Of a stretch of DNA of 38,431 bases, positions 17,466 through 26,400 are shown one piece after another. The translations under genes were made by a program, and so were the position numbers. Source of the stretch: an uncultured Oscillospiraceae bacterium (lineage in GTDB: Bacteria > Bacillota > Clostridia > Oscillospirales > Oscillospiraceae); NCBI GenBank assembly GCA_944385095.1, contig CALWVS010000020.1:1-38431 (forward strand). Direction: 5' to 3'. How positions within the stretch are numbered: position 1 is the stretch's first letter; the number at the start of each line of letters is the position of its first letter. The notes under the pieces were generated by a model, which searched no databases, was not told where the DNA came from, and was given only the letters and a program-made list of their open reading frames with translations.

Positions 17466-17909
17466 GTGACCCACTTGGACAGAACCGATTATCTTATTTT
17501 AAATCTTTTGCAAAGTGATTGCCGTACCACATTGAAGTCAGTGGGCGACCAGGTGGGGCTGACTGCCCCAGCCGTTTCAGAACGGGTGAAACGCATGGAA
17601 GAAAAGGGAATCATCCGCTCGTTTCGGGCTGAGGTGGACCGCCGATTGCTGAATTGCAGTATGACTGGTTTTATTTCTGTGGCAGCAGAGCCGGACAAGT
17701 ACAACCAGTTTTGTGAGTTTTGCAAAAAACATCCTGCCATTATCAGCCATCACCATATCATTGGTGTTTTTAACGCCCTGCTCCGTTTCGCAGTCAAGGA
17801 TACCAGAGAGCTGGACCAGCTTTTGTCCTCCATCCGGCAGTATGGGGACTCTCAAACCTCTGTGGAACTGGATACCTATTTTGATGTGAAGGAAGTACCC
17901 ATCCCATAA
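17466..17909 (+). CDS. Lrp/AsnC-family transcriptional regulator
   Basis: This protein of about 147 residues has an N-terminal winged helix-turn-helix (DYLILNLLQSDCRTTLKSVG, then VGLTAPAVSERVKRMEEKGII) and a C-terminal RAM ligand-binding domain (about 65-145), the usual Lrp layout. Two starts are possible: GTG at 17466, or TTG at 17475 (giving MDRTDY). The latter has better spacing from AAAGGG and matches typical family starts. It follows hutI by about 20 bp and ends at a shared terminator, so it is probably co-transcribed with the hut genes. It may sense histidine or a pathway intermediate and act at the nested dyad before hutU (inference). Confidence 0.9.
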   Translation: MTHLDRTDYLILNLLQSDCRTTLKSVGDQVGLTAPAVSERVKRMEEKGIIRSFRAEVDRRLLNCSMTGFISVAAEPDKYNQFCEFCKKHPAIISHHHIIGVFNALLRFAVKDTRELDQLLSSIRQYGDSQTSVELDTYFDVKEVPIP

Positions 17910-17912
17910 AAG

Positions 17913-17957
17913 AAACCCAACCAGTGACCTGTCCCTTTGGTCTATCTGGTTGGGTTT
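17913..17957. terminator. Bidirectional terminator between the Lrp-type gene and spoVT
   Basis: A 12-bp stem AAACCCAACCAG paired with 17946-17957 has T runs on both strands and serves the two convergent genes. Confidence 0.85.
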
Positions 17958-17960
17958 TTC

Positions 17961-18503
17961 TCATCCTTCCATATGTCTGCCCAGAAATGTGGCAACGGAT
18001 TGCGCCAGTTTATAGTCCACCTCACCACCGGTGAGATTTTCTTCTGGTGCTACAAACATCACACTGCCCAGTACATCCCCCTCTGCAAGAATGGGGGCTG
18101 CAATATCCAGACAGTAGTTGCTGTTGTCAGAACAGAGTGGAATGGCTCCCTCTCCCTGTTTGTGCTGGTACATCTGTCTGGATTCCAGCAGCTCCTCCAC
18201 CTGCTCAGAGAGCTGCTTGTCCATCAGTTCACGGCGTGGCGCACCAAACGCAGCAATCACATTGTCACGGTCGGTAATCACAGCCACATGCCCCGTGGTG
18301 CGACTGAGAGATTCACAAAATTCTGAGGAAAATTCACTAAGCCCACCCATCAGAGAGTATTTTTTAAAAATCACACTGCCATCCCGTTCCGTGTAAATTT
18401 CCAGCGGGTCGCCCTCCCGAATCCGCATGGTACGGCGGATTTCTTTAGGAATGACAATGCGCCCAAGGTCATCAATTCTTCTCACAATTCCGGTTGCTTT
18501 CAT
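17961..18503 (-). CDS. spoVT: Stage V sporulation protein T
   Basis: This 180-residue forespore-specific regulator modulates SigG-dependent genes, including SASP genes. The N-terminal AbrB-like swapped-hairpin DNA-binding domain reads MKATGIVRRIDDLGRIVIPK and EIRRTMRIREGDPLEIYTE. The C-terminal GAF-like domain (about 55-178) includes TGHVAVITDRDNVIAAFG and GDVLGSVMFVAP. The open frame begins 11 codons earlier, but the ATG at 18503 gives the standard start and length (B. subtilis SpoVT is 178 residues) and has GGAGG 11 bases upstream. Together with the SASP gene it supports a complete sporulation programme. Confidence 0.96.
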   Translation of the reverse strand: MKATGIVRRIDDLGRIVIPKEIRRTMRIREGDPLEIYTERDGSVIFKKYSLMGGLSEFSSEFCESLSRTTGHVAVITDRDNVIAAFGAPRRELMDKQLSEQVEELLESRQMYQHKQGEGAIPLCSDNSNYCLDIAAPILAEGDVLGSVMFVAPEENLTGGEVDYKLAQSVATFLGRHMEG

Positions 18504-18539
18504 TGTTTCCAAAACCTCCGACAATATAAACTCCATTCA

Positions 18540-18598
18540 ATTCGGTAGATAACGTCAATTCACATAAAATTTCGTTGAAATTGAAACAATTACCGAAT
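18540..18598. promoter_or_regulatory. Separated inverted repeat upstream of spoVT
   Basis: ATTCGGTA (18540-18547) and TACCGAAT (18591-18598) are perfect mirror arms about 43 bp apart in the spoVT promoter region. It may be an operator or chance; no clear SigG promoter was found. Confidence 0.25.
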
Positions 18599-18637
18599 GT
18601 GTGGTTAGTATAGGCAGGAGTTTGAAAAATATGCAAT

Positions 18638-19591
18638 TTATCTGACCGTTCTCCTTATGGGCTGATTACTGTTATTCTTCAAAAATGGTACTCCTTCCTG
18701 CGTGTGTAATCGATACTGCTTGGGTGTTTGCCCCACTCGATGCTTAAACGCTCTGATAAAGTAGCTGACATTGTCAAACCCACAATCCATAGCAATTTCC
18801 AACACAGGACGAGTGGTTTGGCTGAGCAAATCAGCCGCTCGCTGAATCCGCAGCACAATGAGATAGTCCATAGGAGATTGCCCAGAAAACTGCTTGAAAA
18901 ATCGACAGAGATACTGACTGTTATACCCTGCCACCTGTGCCAAATCTTGTAATGTTAATTTTTCTGCATAGTGCTGCTGCATATAGCATACTAACAATTT
19001 AAACCGATGAATCTGCTCCTTTTCTACCGGGGTCAACCGTCTTTTGGTGCCTGTCAGCCCTCTTGTTTGATAGAGTGTGTAAACCAGCTCCAACAGCAAC
19101 AACTTACAGCGAAAATACCAATCCTCTCGCTGGTTCAATGCTGTATCCATCAATGTGATAATGGTGGAACTACATGCCTGATACATCGGACTGCCCACAG
19201 GTAAGATGGAAGGGAAGGTCAATTGCTGCGTCCTCAATGGATGAAATATCTGGGTCTGTATTTCATCCTCATAGGCAAATGAGAGAATGACAGGGTCAAA
19301 GAGCACCACACGATGGATGGTTCCTCTGTGACATCCGCTGATTTGGTGCAGTTCTCCGCTGTTGATGATACAGATATCCCCTTGGTGTAAGCAATACTCC
19401 TCCAAATCCAATTCTACTCGCATCTCCCCACGGAGTACTTGTAGAATCTCTACCGATTGATGCCAGTGCCGTGCTACTGAAAATGGACACTGCTCCATCT
19501 CTGCTTGATTGGAAAAGTACATGGCAACCATCGGTTGCTGGATGGTGCCATGGGGAGTCAACTCCATTTGTGTATCCTGTGTTACATCCAT
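18638..19591 (-). CDS. AraC-family transcriptional regulator with N-terminal cupin domain
   Basis: This 317-residue regulator has a cupin-like sugar-sensing domain (about 20-120; HWHQSVEILQVLRGEMRVEL and CIINSGELHQISG). A linker and a C-terminal pair of helix-turn-helix motifs follow (about 210-305; LTLQDLAQVAGYNSQYLCRFF and VLEIAMDCGFDNVSYFIRAF, ending in GQTPKQYR). It is divergent from the alpha-glucosidase gene, with a 134-bp shared promoter region. It probably activates that gene in response to an alpha-glucoside. The ATG at 19591 is preceded by AGGGTGA. Confidence 0.92.
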   Translation of the reverse strand: MDVTQDTQMELTPHGTIQQPMVAMYFSNQAEMEQCPFSVARHWHQSVEILQVLRGEMRVELDLEEYCLHQGDICIINSGELHQISGCHRGTIHRVVLFDPVILSFAYEDEIQTQIFHPLRTQQLTFPSILPVGSPMYQACSSTIITLMDTALNQREDWYFRCKLLLLELVYTLYQTRGLTGTKRRLTPVEKEQIHRFKLLVCYMQQHYAEKLTLQDLAQVAGYNSQYLCRFFKQFSGQSPMDYLIVLRIQRAADLLSQTTRPVLEIAMDCGFDNVSYFIRAFKHRVGQTPKQYRLHTQEGVPFLKNNSNQPIRRTVR

Positions 19592-19664
19592 CGATCATTC
19601 ACCCTAAGTCAAGATTGTTATATGATGATATGCAATACTGCAAGAACTTTCATAAAATTGTCTA

Positions 19665-19670
19665 TATAAT
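19665..19670 (+). promoter_or_regulatory. -10 element of the alpha-glucosidase gene
   Basis: A perfect TATAAT has no recognisable -35 at 17 bp (AAGAAC there), as expected for a promoter that needs an activator such as the divergent AraC protein. Confidence 0.5.
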
Positions 19671-19725
19671 ATCATATACAGGCAAGACCTTCCATATACA
19701 ATTTCTAGCAAATGAGGTTGATAAC

Positions 19726-21720
19726 ATGGTACAACTATATGTATTTGGTCATCCGTTTGAAACGGATGCTGTGGTACAATCTGTTTCAGAAACCACTGGG
19801 AATCCTCCTATTGGTACCATAACCACCACCCATGGATTTTCCTTTACTCATACATTGGAAGCACAGGATGTGGTCTATGGTTTGGGAGAAGCCAATCGAG
19901 GTATCAACAAACGGGGTTTCCGCTATGTCAATCATTGTTCCGATACTCCCAGTCACACGGAAGACCTTTCTTCTCTGTATGCTGCCCATAACTTTATTGT
20001 GCTCTCTGGTACTAACCACATCGGACTCTTTTTCGACTATCCCACCACCATCACCTTTGATATCGGTTACACACAGCAAGATACGCTTTCCGTCACCTGT
20101 GACTCTGCCGACTTGAAGCTGTATGTAATCCAAGGTGACAGTGCCTACGATGTGGTCAAGGAATTCCGCAGCCTCATTGGTCCCAGCTACATCCCACCCA
20201 AATTTGCCTTTGGATTTGGACAGAGTCGCTGGGGATACAAAACCCGCCAGGACTTTGAACGAGTGATTCAGGAGCACCGAAAGCACCATATACCTCTTGA
20301 TATGGTATACATGGACATTGATTACATGGAGGACTACAAAGACTTCACTGTAAACTCCGAAGAATTTCCTGACTTCCCCGCCTTTGTGCAGGAAATGCGG
20401 GAACAGGGCGTTCATCTCGTTCCCATTATTGATGCCGGCATAAAAGTCGAAAAGGGCTACCCGGTCTATGAAGAGGGGGTTCAAAAGGGGTATTTCTGTA
20501 AGCGTGAGGATGGCAGTGACTTTGAGGCCGCTGTCTGGCCTGGACTGACACACTTCCCCGATGTGCTGAACCCTGAGGTCAGACAATGGTTTGGCAACTG
20601 GTATCGAGTGTTAGTGGACGCTGGGATTGACGGATTTTGGAATGATATGAATGAGCCAGCTATTTTCTACTCTCCCGAAGGACTGGCACAGGTCAAGACC
20701 TCTATGGAGCGTTATCTGGCAGATGCCACAGGTACGCTCTCCCATCACAGCGTGTTGGATGCGCTCAACCGCTTGTCCAATTCCTCGGAAGATTACCAGC
20801 GTTTTTACCACAAGGTTCAGGGAGAATGGGTGCGCCATGACCGGGTACACAATCTGTTTGGATACAATATGACCCGTGCAGCTGGGGAGGCTTTGGCGCA
20901 ACTGGCTCCTGACCGCCGTATCCTGTTATTCTCTCGTTCCTCTTACATTGGGATGCACCGCTATGGAGGGGTGTGGACAGGCGATAATATGTCTTGGTGG
21001 TCTCACATTCTCTTGAACATTAAAATGATGCCATCCCTGAATATGTGTGGTTTCCTCTATTGTGGAGCTGATCTAGGCGGGTTTGGCTGTAACACCACCA
21101 GAGATTTGCTCCTGCGCTGGCTGGCATTTGGGGTTTTTACCCCCCTCATGCGCAACCACTCCGCCTTGGGTACGCGAGAGCAAGAATTTTATCAGTTTGA
21201 GAACCCCCAGGACTTCCGCCACATTATCTCAGTACGTTATCGCCTAATTCCCTATCTGTACAGTGAATTTATGAAAGCCGCCTTGGGAAACGATCTGTAC
21301 TTTAAACCTCTGTCCTTTCTCTACCCAAACGATACTCTGGCTTGTGAGGTGGAAGATCAGTTGATGATTGGCAATGAGGTGATGGTGGCTCCTGTCTATC
21401 AGCAAAATGCCACCGGTCGATATGTCTATCTCCCAGAAGAAATGCTGTTTGTCAAGTTCTGTCCCGATGGTACTCTCACACAAACGGTATTGCCTGCTGG
21501 TGTCCATCATGTCTCTGTGGCACTCAATGAAGTTCCGCTCTTCATCCGACAGGGACACACCATTCCACTTGCCCAGCCCTGTGAGACCGTGACCGACCTC
21601 TCTACGCAACCTTTGGAGTGCATTGGCTATTCTGGTGCCACTTATACGCTCTATGATGACGATGGAATGTGCCGGAGCTGTACCTTAGAGGGTCATACCA
21701 CTATTCTTACCAAAGAATAA
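19726..21720 (+). CDS. Glycoside hydrolase family 31, alpha-glucosidase
   Basis: This 664-residue cytoplasmic enzyme has no signal peptide. It carries an N-terminal beta-sandwich (YGLGEANRGINKRGFRYVNH is the conserved edge) and a TIM barrel with nucleophile Asp307 in DGFWNDMNEP and acid/base Asp420 in WTGDNMSWW. The conserved PLMRNHSALGTREQE segment and C-terminal beta domains follow. It should release glucose from alpha-glucosides such as maltose or isomaltose; exact linkage specificity cannot be read. The frame is open further upstream across the AraC gene start, but the ATG at 19726 follows GAGG and begins the family-typical N-terminus. The sugar importer that should follow is deleted. Confidence 0.93.
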   Translation: MVQLYVFGHPFETDAVVQSVSETTGNPPIGTITTTHGFSFTHTLEAQDVVYGLGEANRGINKRGFRYVNHCSDTPSHTEDLSSLYAAHNFIVLSGTNHIGLFFDYPTTITFDIGYTQQDTLSVTCDSADLKLYVIQGDSAYDVVKEFRSLIGPSYIPPKFAFGFGQSRWGYKTRQDFERVIQEHRKHHIPLDMVYMDIDYMEDYKDFTVNSEEFPDFPAFVQEMREQGVHLVPIIDAGIKVEKGYPVYEEGVQKGYFCKREDGSDFEAAVWPGLTHFPDVLNPEVRQWFGNWYRVLVDAGIDGFWNDMNEPAIFYSPEGLAQVKTSMERYLADATGTLSHHSVLDALNRLSNSSEDYQRFYHKVQGEWVRHDRVHNLFGYNMTRAAGEALAQLAPDRRILLFSRSSYIGMHRYGGVWTGDNMSWWSHILLNIKMMPSLNMCGFLYCGADLGGFGCNTTRDLLLRWLAFGVFTPLMRNHSALGTREQEFYQFENPQDFRHIISVRYRLIPYLYSEFMKAALGNDLYFKPLSFLYPNDTLACEVEDQLMIGNEVMVAPVYQQNATGRYVYLPEEMLFVKFCPDGTLTQTVLPAGVHHVSVALNEVPLFIRQGHTIPLAQPCETVTDLSTQPLECIGYSGATYTLYDDDGMCRSCTLEGHTTILTKE

Positions 21721-21809
21721 CCCTCTATATTCCTTTTTCCTGACTATGGATGATATCCTCAAGATTGTATTTCCTCTGTGCTGTACAGTATGATAGGAAC
21801 GATAATTGA

Positions 21810-22298
21810 CAGGAAAAGTGGAACATCAACACATTTTACTCCAGTGAAAACAATGCCGATTACGGATGGGCTTTGCTCCCATACCAGGATGTCAACGGCA
21901 ATGGTCAGGTAGATGCTGGAGAGCGCTGCTCCATCTATAACGGTGTAGGCTGGGCAGCATCTGCTGATACCGATTATCCTGACGAGGCATGGAGCCTCAT
22001 TGAGTGGCTCTGCAACTATGACAATCAGGTAAAGCAAGCGGAATTGGGCGTAACCATGGCGGGCTACAAAGGTGCATCGGACAACTATGCGGATGCCTTT
22101 GAGGGCATGGACATTGATGCTTTCCTCCAGATGGAAAATGAGGGAACCCTCATCTCTCGTCCTTGTAGTAAGTACACCACCCAGTGGGAAACTCGTATGG
22201 GAGAACTGCTGGTAGGAGCCTGGAATGACCCCAGCACTATGAAGGCTGTCTGCCGCCAAATTGCAGAGGAAATGAATGCTACACTGGCTAGCGAGTAA
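21810..22298 (+). pseudogene. C-terminal remnant of a sugar ABC transporter substrate-binding protein
   Basis: From about 21810 the frame reads without a start codon: EKWNINTFYSS, then YGWALLPYQDVNGNGQV, CSIYNGVGWAASADT and DEAWSLIEWL, to an AEEMNATLASE end. This is the C-terminal third of a family 1 extracellular solute-binding protein of a carbohydrate importer. An in-frame TGA lies just upstream (21807), and the signal peptide and about 250 N-terminal residues are missing. Any translation would begin at internal TTG or ATG codons and make no functional binding protein. It sits directly behind the GH31 gene, where an importer for its substrate is expected. Confidence 0.8.
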
Positions 22299-22317
22299 GT
22301 TCCACCATATACCGGGC

Positions 22318-22341
22318 GACCCGGTTCTCCATTGCCGGGTC
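22318..22341 (+). terminator. Hairpin between binding-protein and permease remnants
   Basis: A 7-bp GC-rich stem GACCCGG/CCGGGTC with a 10-nt loop followed by ACCTACTTTT is probably the original intercistronic attenuator of the lost importer operon. Confidence 0.5.
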
Positions 22342-22368
22342 ACCTACTTTTGTTAGGAGGAAATCGCC

Positions 22369-22431
22369 GTGAGAACCAAACGTAAAATGACTCGAGCACA
22401 GTGGACCGAAGCCCGCTGGGGCGAATCTTAG
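22369..22431 (+). pseudogene. 20-codon start of a sugar ABC permease, fused out of frame into yesL
   Basis: AGGAGG eight bases upstream introduces a GTG start and the reading VRTKRKMTRAQWTEARWG, the usual beginning of the first sugar-importer permease (family MalF/LacF-type). A TAG follows at 22429. The rest of this permease, and presumably the second one, are missing. At AGCCCGCTGGGG the DNA reads EARWG in this frame and SPLG in the DUF624 frame, so the deletion junction probably lies in this shared sequence. Confidence 0.6.
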
Positions 22432-23114
22432 GTTGTTGTTGGATTTTGTTTGCCTCTAATTTGCTGTTTTTACTTACCTGTCTGCCTGTGGTTACCGCTG
22501 GTGCCGGATTCGCTGCTCTCTCCTATACTACCTTACGCACCTTGCAGGGTGATGGAGAATTGAATCCGATTTCCACCTTTTGGCGTGGTTTTCGAGACAA
22601 CTGGAAACAGGCAACCATCGCCTGGTTGTCCTTGCTGATGCTGGCACTCCTCCTGTATCTGGAACTGTTTTGGTGCAGCCAATTAGGTTCTTGGACCGTG
22701 GTTCTCAGCGCAGCTCTGTCTGCCATTGCGTTGGCTGCTCTGGTCATCGGGTGCTATCTGTTTCCTGTGATTGCTGTGTTTCATGGTACTCTGCCTCAAC
22801 TGGTGCAAAACAGCTTTTACTTCGCTATGAAACGTCCTCTGGCAGCGGTGGTGGTGTTTTTACACACCTTTCCGCTCTACTGGACATGGTTAAATACGGC
22901 AGCCATGCCGCTCTACGCCTTTCTATGGTGTACGATTGGATTTTCTGCCCTGTCTATGTGTACCTCTAAGCTGATCTTACCCTTATTTATCCCCTATCTT
23001 CCAAGAGTTGACCGCTTTGGAACCATAATGGAGGAGGGTATGTCAGACACTGGGGCACCAACAGAGCCTTCCCAAGCCCAAATTCTATCGGATATGAAGC
23101 GACTGGACGGATAG
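22401..23114 (+). CDS. YesL-family (DUF624) membrane protein
   Basis: This 237-residue integral membrane protein has about five hydrophobic segments. The N-terminal signature SPLGRIL followed by SNLLFLLTCLPVVTAGAG is the DUF624/YesL hallmark. Such genes accompany sugar ABC importers and glycosidases in Firmicutes, but the molecular role is not known. The GTG start at 22401 has no ribosome binding site of its own. Translation may depend on read-through from the permease remnant whose AGGAGG lies 35 bp upstream in another frame. A few native N-terminal residues are probably lost at the deletion junction, so function is doubtful. Confidence 0.75.
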   Translation: MDRSPLGRILGCCWILFASNLLFLLTCLPVVTAGAGFAALSYTTLRTLQGDGELNPISTFWRGFRDNWKQATIAWLSLLMLALLLYLELFWCSQLGSWTVVLSAALSAIALAALVIGCYLFPVIAVFHGTLPQLVQNSFYFAMKRPLAAVVVFLHTFPLYWTWLNTAAMPLYAFLWCTIGFSALSMCTSKLILPLFIPYLPRVDRFGTIMEEGMSDTGAPTEPSQAQILSDMKRLDG

Positions 23115-23136
23115 TGCAGCGAGATATGTAAAACAT

Positions 23137-23167
23137 AAGAGACGGCTCCATGTAGGAGCCGTCTCTT
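23137..23167. terminator. Terminator after the yesL gene
   Basis: A 13-bp perfect stem AAGAGACGGCTCC/GGAGCCGTCTCTT with a 5-nt loop; the T run is short. Confidence 0.7.
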
Positions 23168-23178
23168 GTGTTGCTCAT

Positions 23179-23375
23179 AGGCTCTGTACCAGAAGGACAG
23201 ACAATGACGGAAGTTCCGCCCACCAGATTGTAGTACAGCACATTGGAACCAGACAGCTCTATGGTGCTCTTATCACCAGTAGCCATATCCACCACACTAC
23301 TGTCCTTATAGTCCTTCTACTGAGTTACTACTGTACCACCCATTTCCTTTGGGGGATTGACCCACAGGTTGTCAA
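23179..23375 (-). pseudogene. Decayed C-terminal fragment of a phosphoglucomutase/phosphomannomutase
   Basis: Reading the minus strand gives NPPKEMGGTVVTQ, a TAG stop, KDYKDSSVVDMATGDKST, then SNVLYYNLVGGTSVIVCPSGTEP. The ending is the phosphate-binding loop of alpha-D-phosphohexomutases (normally RPSGTEPK), with the conserved Arg replaced by Cys. The catalytic N-terminal domains are absent, there is an internal stop, and the frame runs straight into the yesL terminator hairpin after GTEP. It is a relic of a pgm gene whose body was lost, probably when neighbouring DNA was deleted or the AT-rich module was acquired. Confidence 0.75.
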
Positions 23376-23438
23376 TCTATATGTTGTTCAATAGAAACAG
23401 CAAATCTGCCTATTTGCTGTATTCAGATTCATTTTATT

Positions 23439-26400
23439 TCAATGGTAGTGCCGTTTTGAACGCAGGATATGTTTGACCTTTCCCGTGTTCCCTAACCAGG
23501 TCACCAGTTCCCGTTCATCATAGGGATCAATTTTGGGACCCAGTAAGACACGTTCTATCTGTACCTCACGGGGAATTTCAATGTACAGTCTGGGAATAGG
23601 TGAGTGCTCTGTATCAATGAGGTGCTCATTGGAATAGTGGATCATGCGGATTTCCTGTTCATAGGAGTATTCTTGGTCCTTAAACAGGAACCGAATCTCG
23701 TTGATACAGCAGGCGACAAAGGAGTCAAGGATAGAACGAATAGAGTCTTGGATAAAAGCGGATGATTTTATTGACTGTTGAAGCTTATAAAGTAAATCAC
23801 ATAACTGTGTTAACTTTGTTGTAATAAACTCTAAAATAGCCGTATTTATTTCCATATTTCTGTTTTCATCAGATTTTGTATATGGATGATTTTGTGTATT
23901 TACATATAATACCCGATAAAGCGGATAATCCTGATCTGAGTAGCTGGAGACATCGGTGAGGGTATCAGTTCCCTTGCGTGCATCTAAAAAATCTTCTGAA
24001 TATGTCAGGGCACACCCGCTTCCGTTCTCGGCATAGGCAACCCACATGGGAATTTCATCTTTTTGAAGAGAAAGACTGGAAATGTAGATATGATCGTTTC
24101 CAACAGGCAATTCTATACTGTGATTTTCTGGAACATTAGAATGAAAGAAACATTGAGAAATCCAATCTGCTACCCCTTGGTATTGTTTGTCACACTTACC
24201 ACAAAGCAGATCCAGAAAACACTTCCCTTCATAATAATCATTCATATAAGCAATGTTCCAGAGTGATAATTTTCCACAACCATCAGAATCATCCTTTAGA
24301 TAGGTTTTGAGCCTGGCAAGGGAGCGATAGTGTACAGGAAGCTCATCAACTGTGTTTGGATAATATCTACAATGGTCTTTGATTTCTAAAATACAACTGT
24401 AGAGTTGAAAGAGTGCACTGAGCAATTTGCCACGTGCCACAGGCTCCAGACTTTCAAAAACTGTATTTCTCTGAAGTTCTTGAAAAAGGGTAAATCCGGC
24501 TTCTGTTTTACCAATCTGAATGTATGACATATAACCATACAGGATGTTTTTTTCATCTTCTGCCAGAGTATCCAACATTTTTGCCAGTTTTGCACATGCA
24601 TGGATGGAGTAGGGACCAGAACCATACCGAAGTTTCAGTTCTATTTTGTTTTTGAAAAAATCCTTTTTTTCTTCCACGGTATAGTGTTGGAATAGATGGT
24701 ATGCAGCATTGACCCAGCCAGAGTGGGCATATATGTTTTCATTCCAATAGAGAATGGATGTCTCAAAGGATTCCATTGCTTTTTGAAAGGCTTGGATTTG
24801 CTTTGAAGGATACAGAATACCATATAGGATGTGGTAGTATCCACGATAACATGTGACAGTGTGGTTGTGCGGTTCTTTTTTTTCTGATTTACATAACACA
24901 GAATCAATTTCTTCTAACTGTGAGAATAAATTTAGGTCAATCAACTCCGCTTCTGTTTTCTTTTGTTTTAACTGGGAACTCAATAATTGAAGCAGACATT
25001 CTGTGTGATTGTTTCTCACTCGCATCTCGTTATACTGTCCCATACGCTCCATTTGATTATGATAGAGAGATAGGATATCTTCATAACATTCATTTGCACC
25101 CCTATAATCACCTATATTCATAAGACACCATGCATTGTCAATTTCTGCCAGTAAATCACAGTCAGGCAGATCACTCAGGTGAAGGGGAGCATCTAAAGGT
25201 GAACGATTATCTGTTGTTGTATTTTGATGCAGGTTCTTTCTGATATTTAAAAAGTAGGTTCTTGCCTTATAAAATTTCTTTTCTGCCAACAGATTACACC
25301 CAATATGGTAATATGCCTTTCGTGCGATAGAGCCAGGTGTCATTTGAGGAAACAACAGATACAATTTCTGAAACAGTTCACTGGACTCTTTTAATTTCCC
25401 TGTTTTCTGTAAGAAAATTCCCTTCTGAAACAGAAGATCACAGTCATTTGGATTTTGCTCCAGAAGCTGGTTGAAAAGTTGATCTAGTTGCCCATACCTG
25501 AGTGGTTCTCTGTTTTCTCTCCCAAGAAAAGAGTGGATATACTCTATGGTTGCAAAGCGATTTCTAAAATTAGGCTGTTGTATCCCTTGCTCCATTTTCG
25601 TATGAATGAATTGTGCCTTGATATCCTCCAGTTTGTTTTTTCCGTTTAACAGGCAGTGGAGCAGAGCATCATATAGACGCCGGACCATAGTTCTGTTGTT
25701 CCACTCCCCATTTTTTAGCCCTACTGTCTCTAAAAAGGAAGTTTCTGTTTTTCCCACCTTTTGCATCACAAACCCATATTTTCTGAGACAGACTGCATAA
25801 TTGTTCAGTGCATCCACATTGCCACTGGAATCGTTTGACAAAAGAAATCCAAAAAGAATACGGGCAAATGCATAATCACGGGTTTTTCGGTAGGCAATGC
25901 CCAACCGTACCAATATCTGAATCAGATAGGACCCCAGCATGGCATCATACCCGATATAGTTACATAGATGATTACAAACATGGGAAGAATAAACCTTTTT
26001 CATCTGGGTCTGAAAGAGGTTTATATAGATGATATCCTGCTGGCAGACGAAATCCTCTATTGAGACAGATAAACCTTGTGGTATGATTTCTTCTCTGGCG
26101 AAGAAGTCACTCAGTGGATGCTCCTCATGATGGGAGGCAAATGTATTGTGGATTGCCAGATATACCATCCACAGATGGATTTTTGCGTCTTTTGTTTTGT
26201 TGAGGTATAATTCTGTGCGGATTAAATTCATAGAAGCTTCCAGCCATAAGTAGATGTGCCATGGCTGTGCGTTCTGCTGTTTTATCAAAACTGCCAACAG
26301 TTGCAATAGATTTTCAAATTCATCAAGTGCACGCAAAAAACAGTCGCTTCTGTGGGAATACATCCCCATATTTCTAAAATATTTCCCCAAATTGAGTTGT

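Noticed and set aside
19471-19725. N-terminal extension of the alpha-glucosidase
   Set aside because: It would overlap the divergent AraC gene and carries the promoter; the enzyme's conserved start is at 19726.
22987-23295. 102-residue minus-strand protein gene
   Set aside because: Only the part from 23179 upward has family similarity (pgm relic); the rest is antisense to yesL and its terminator.
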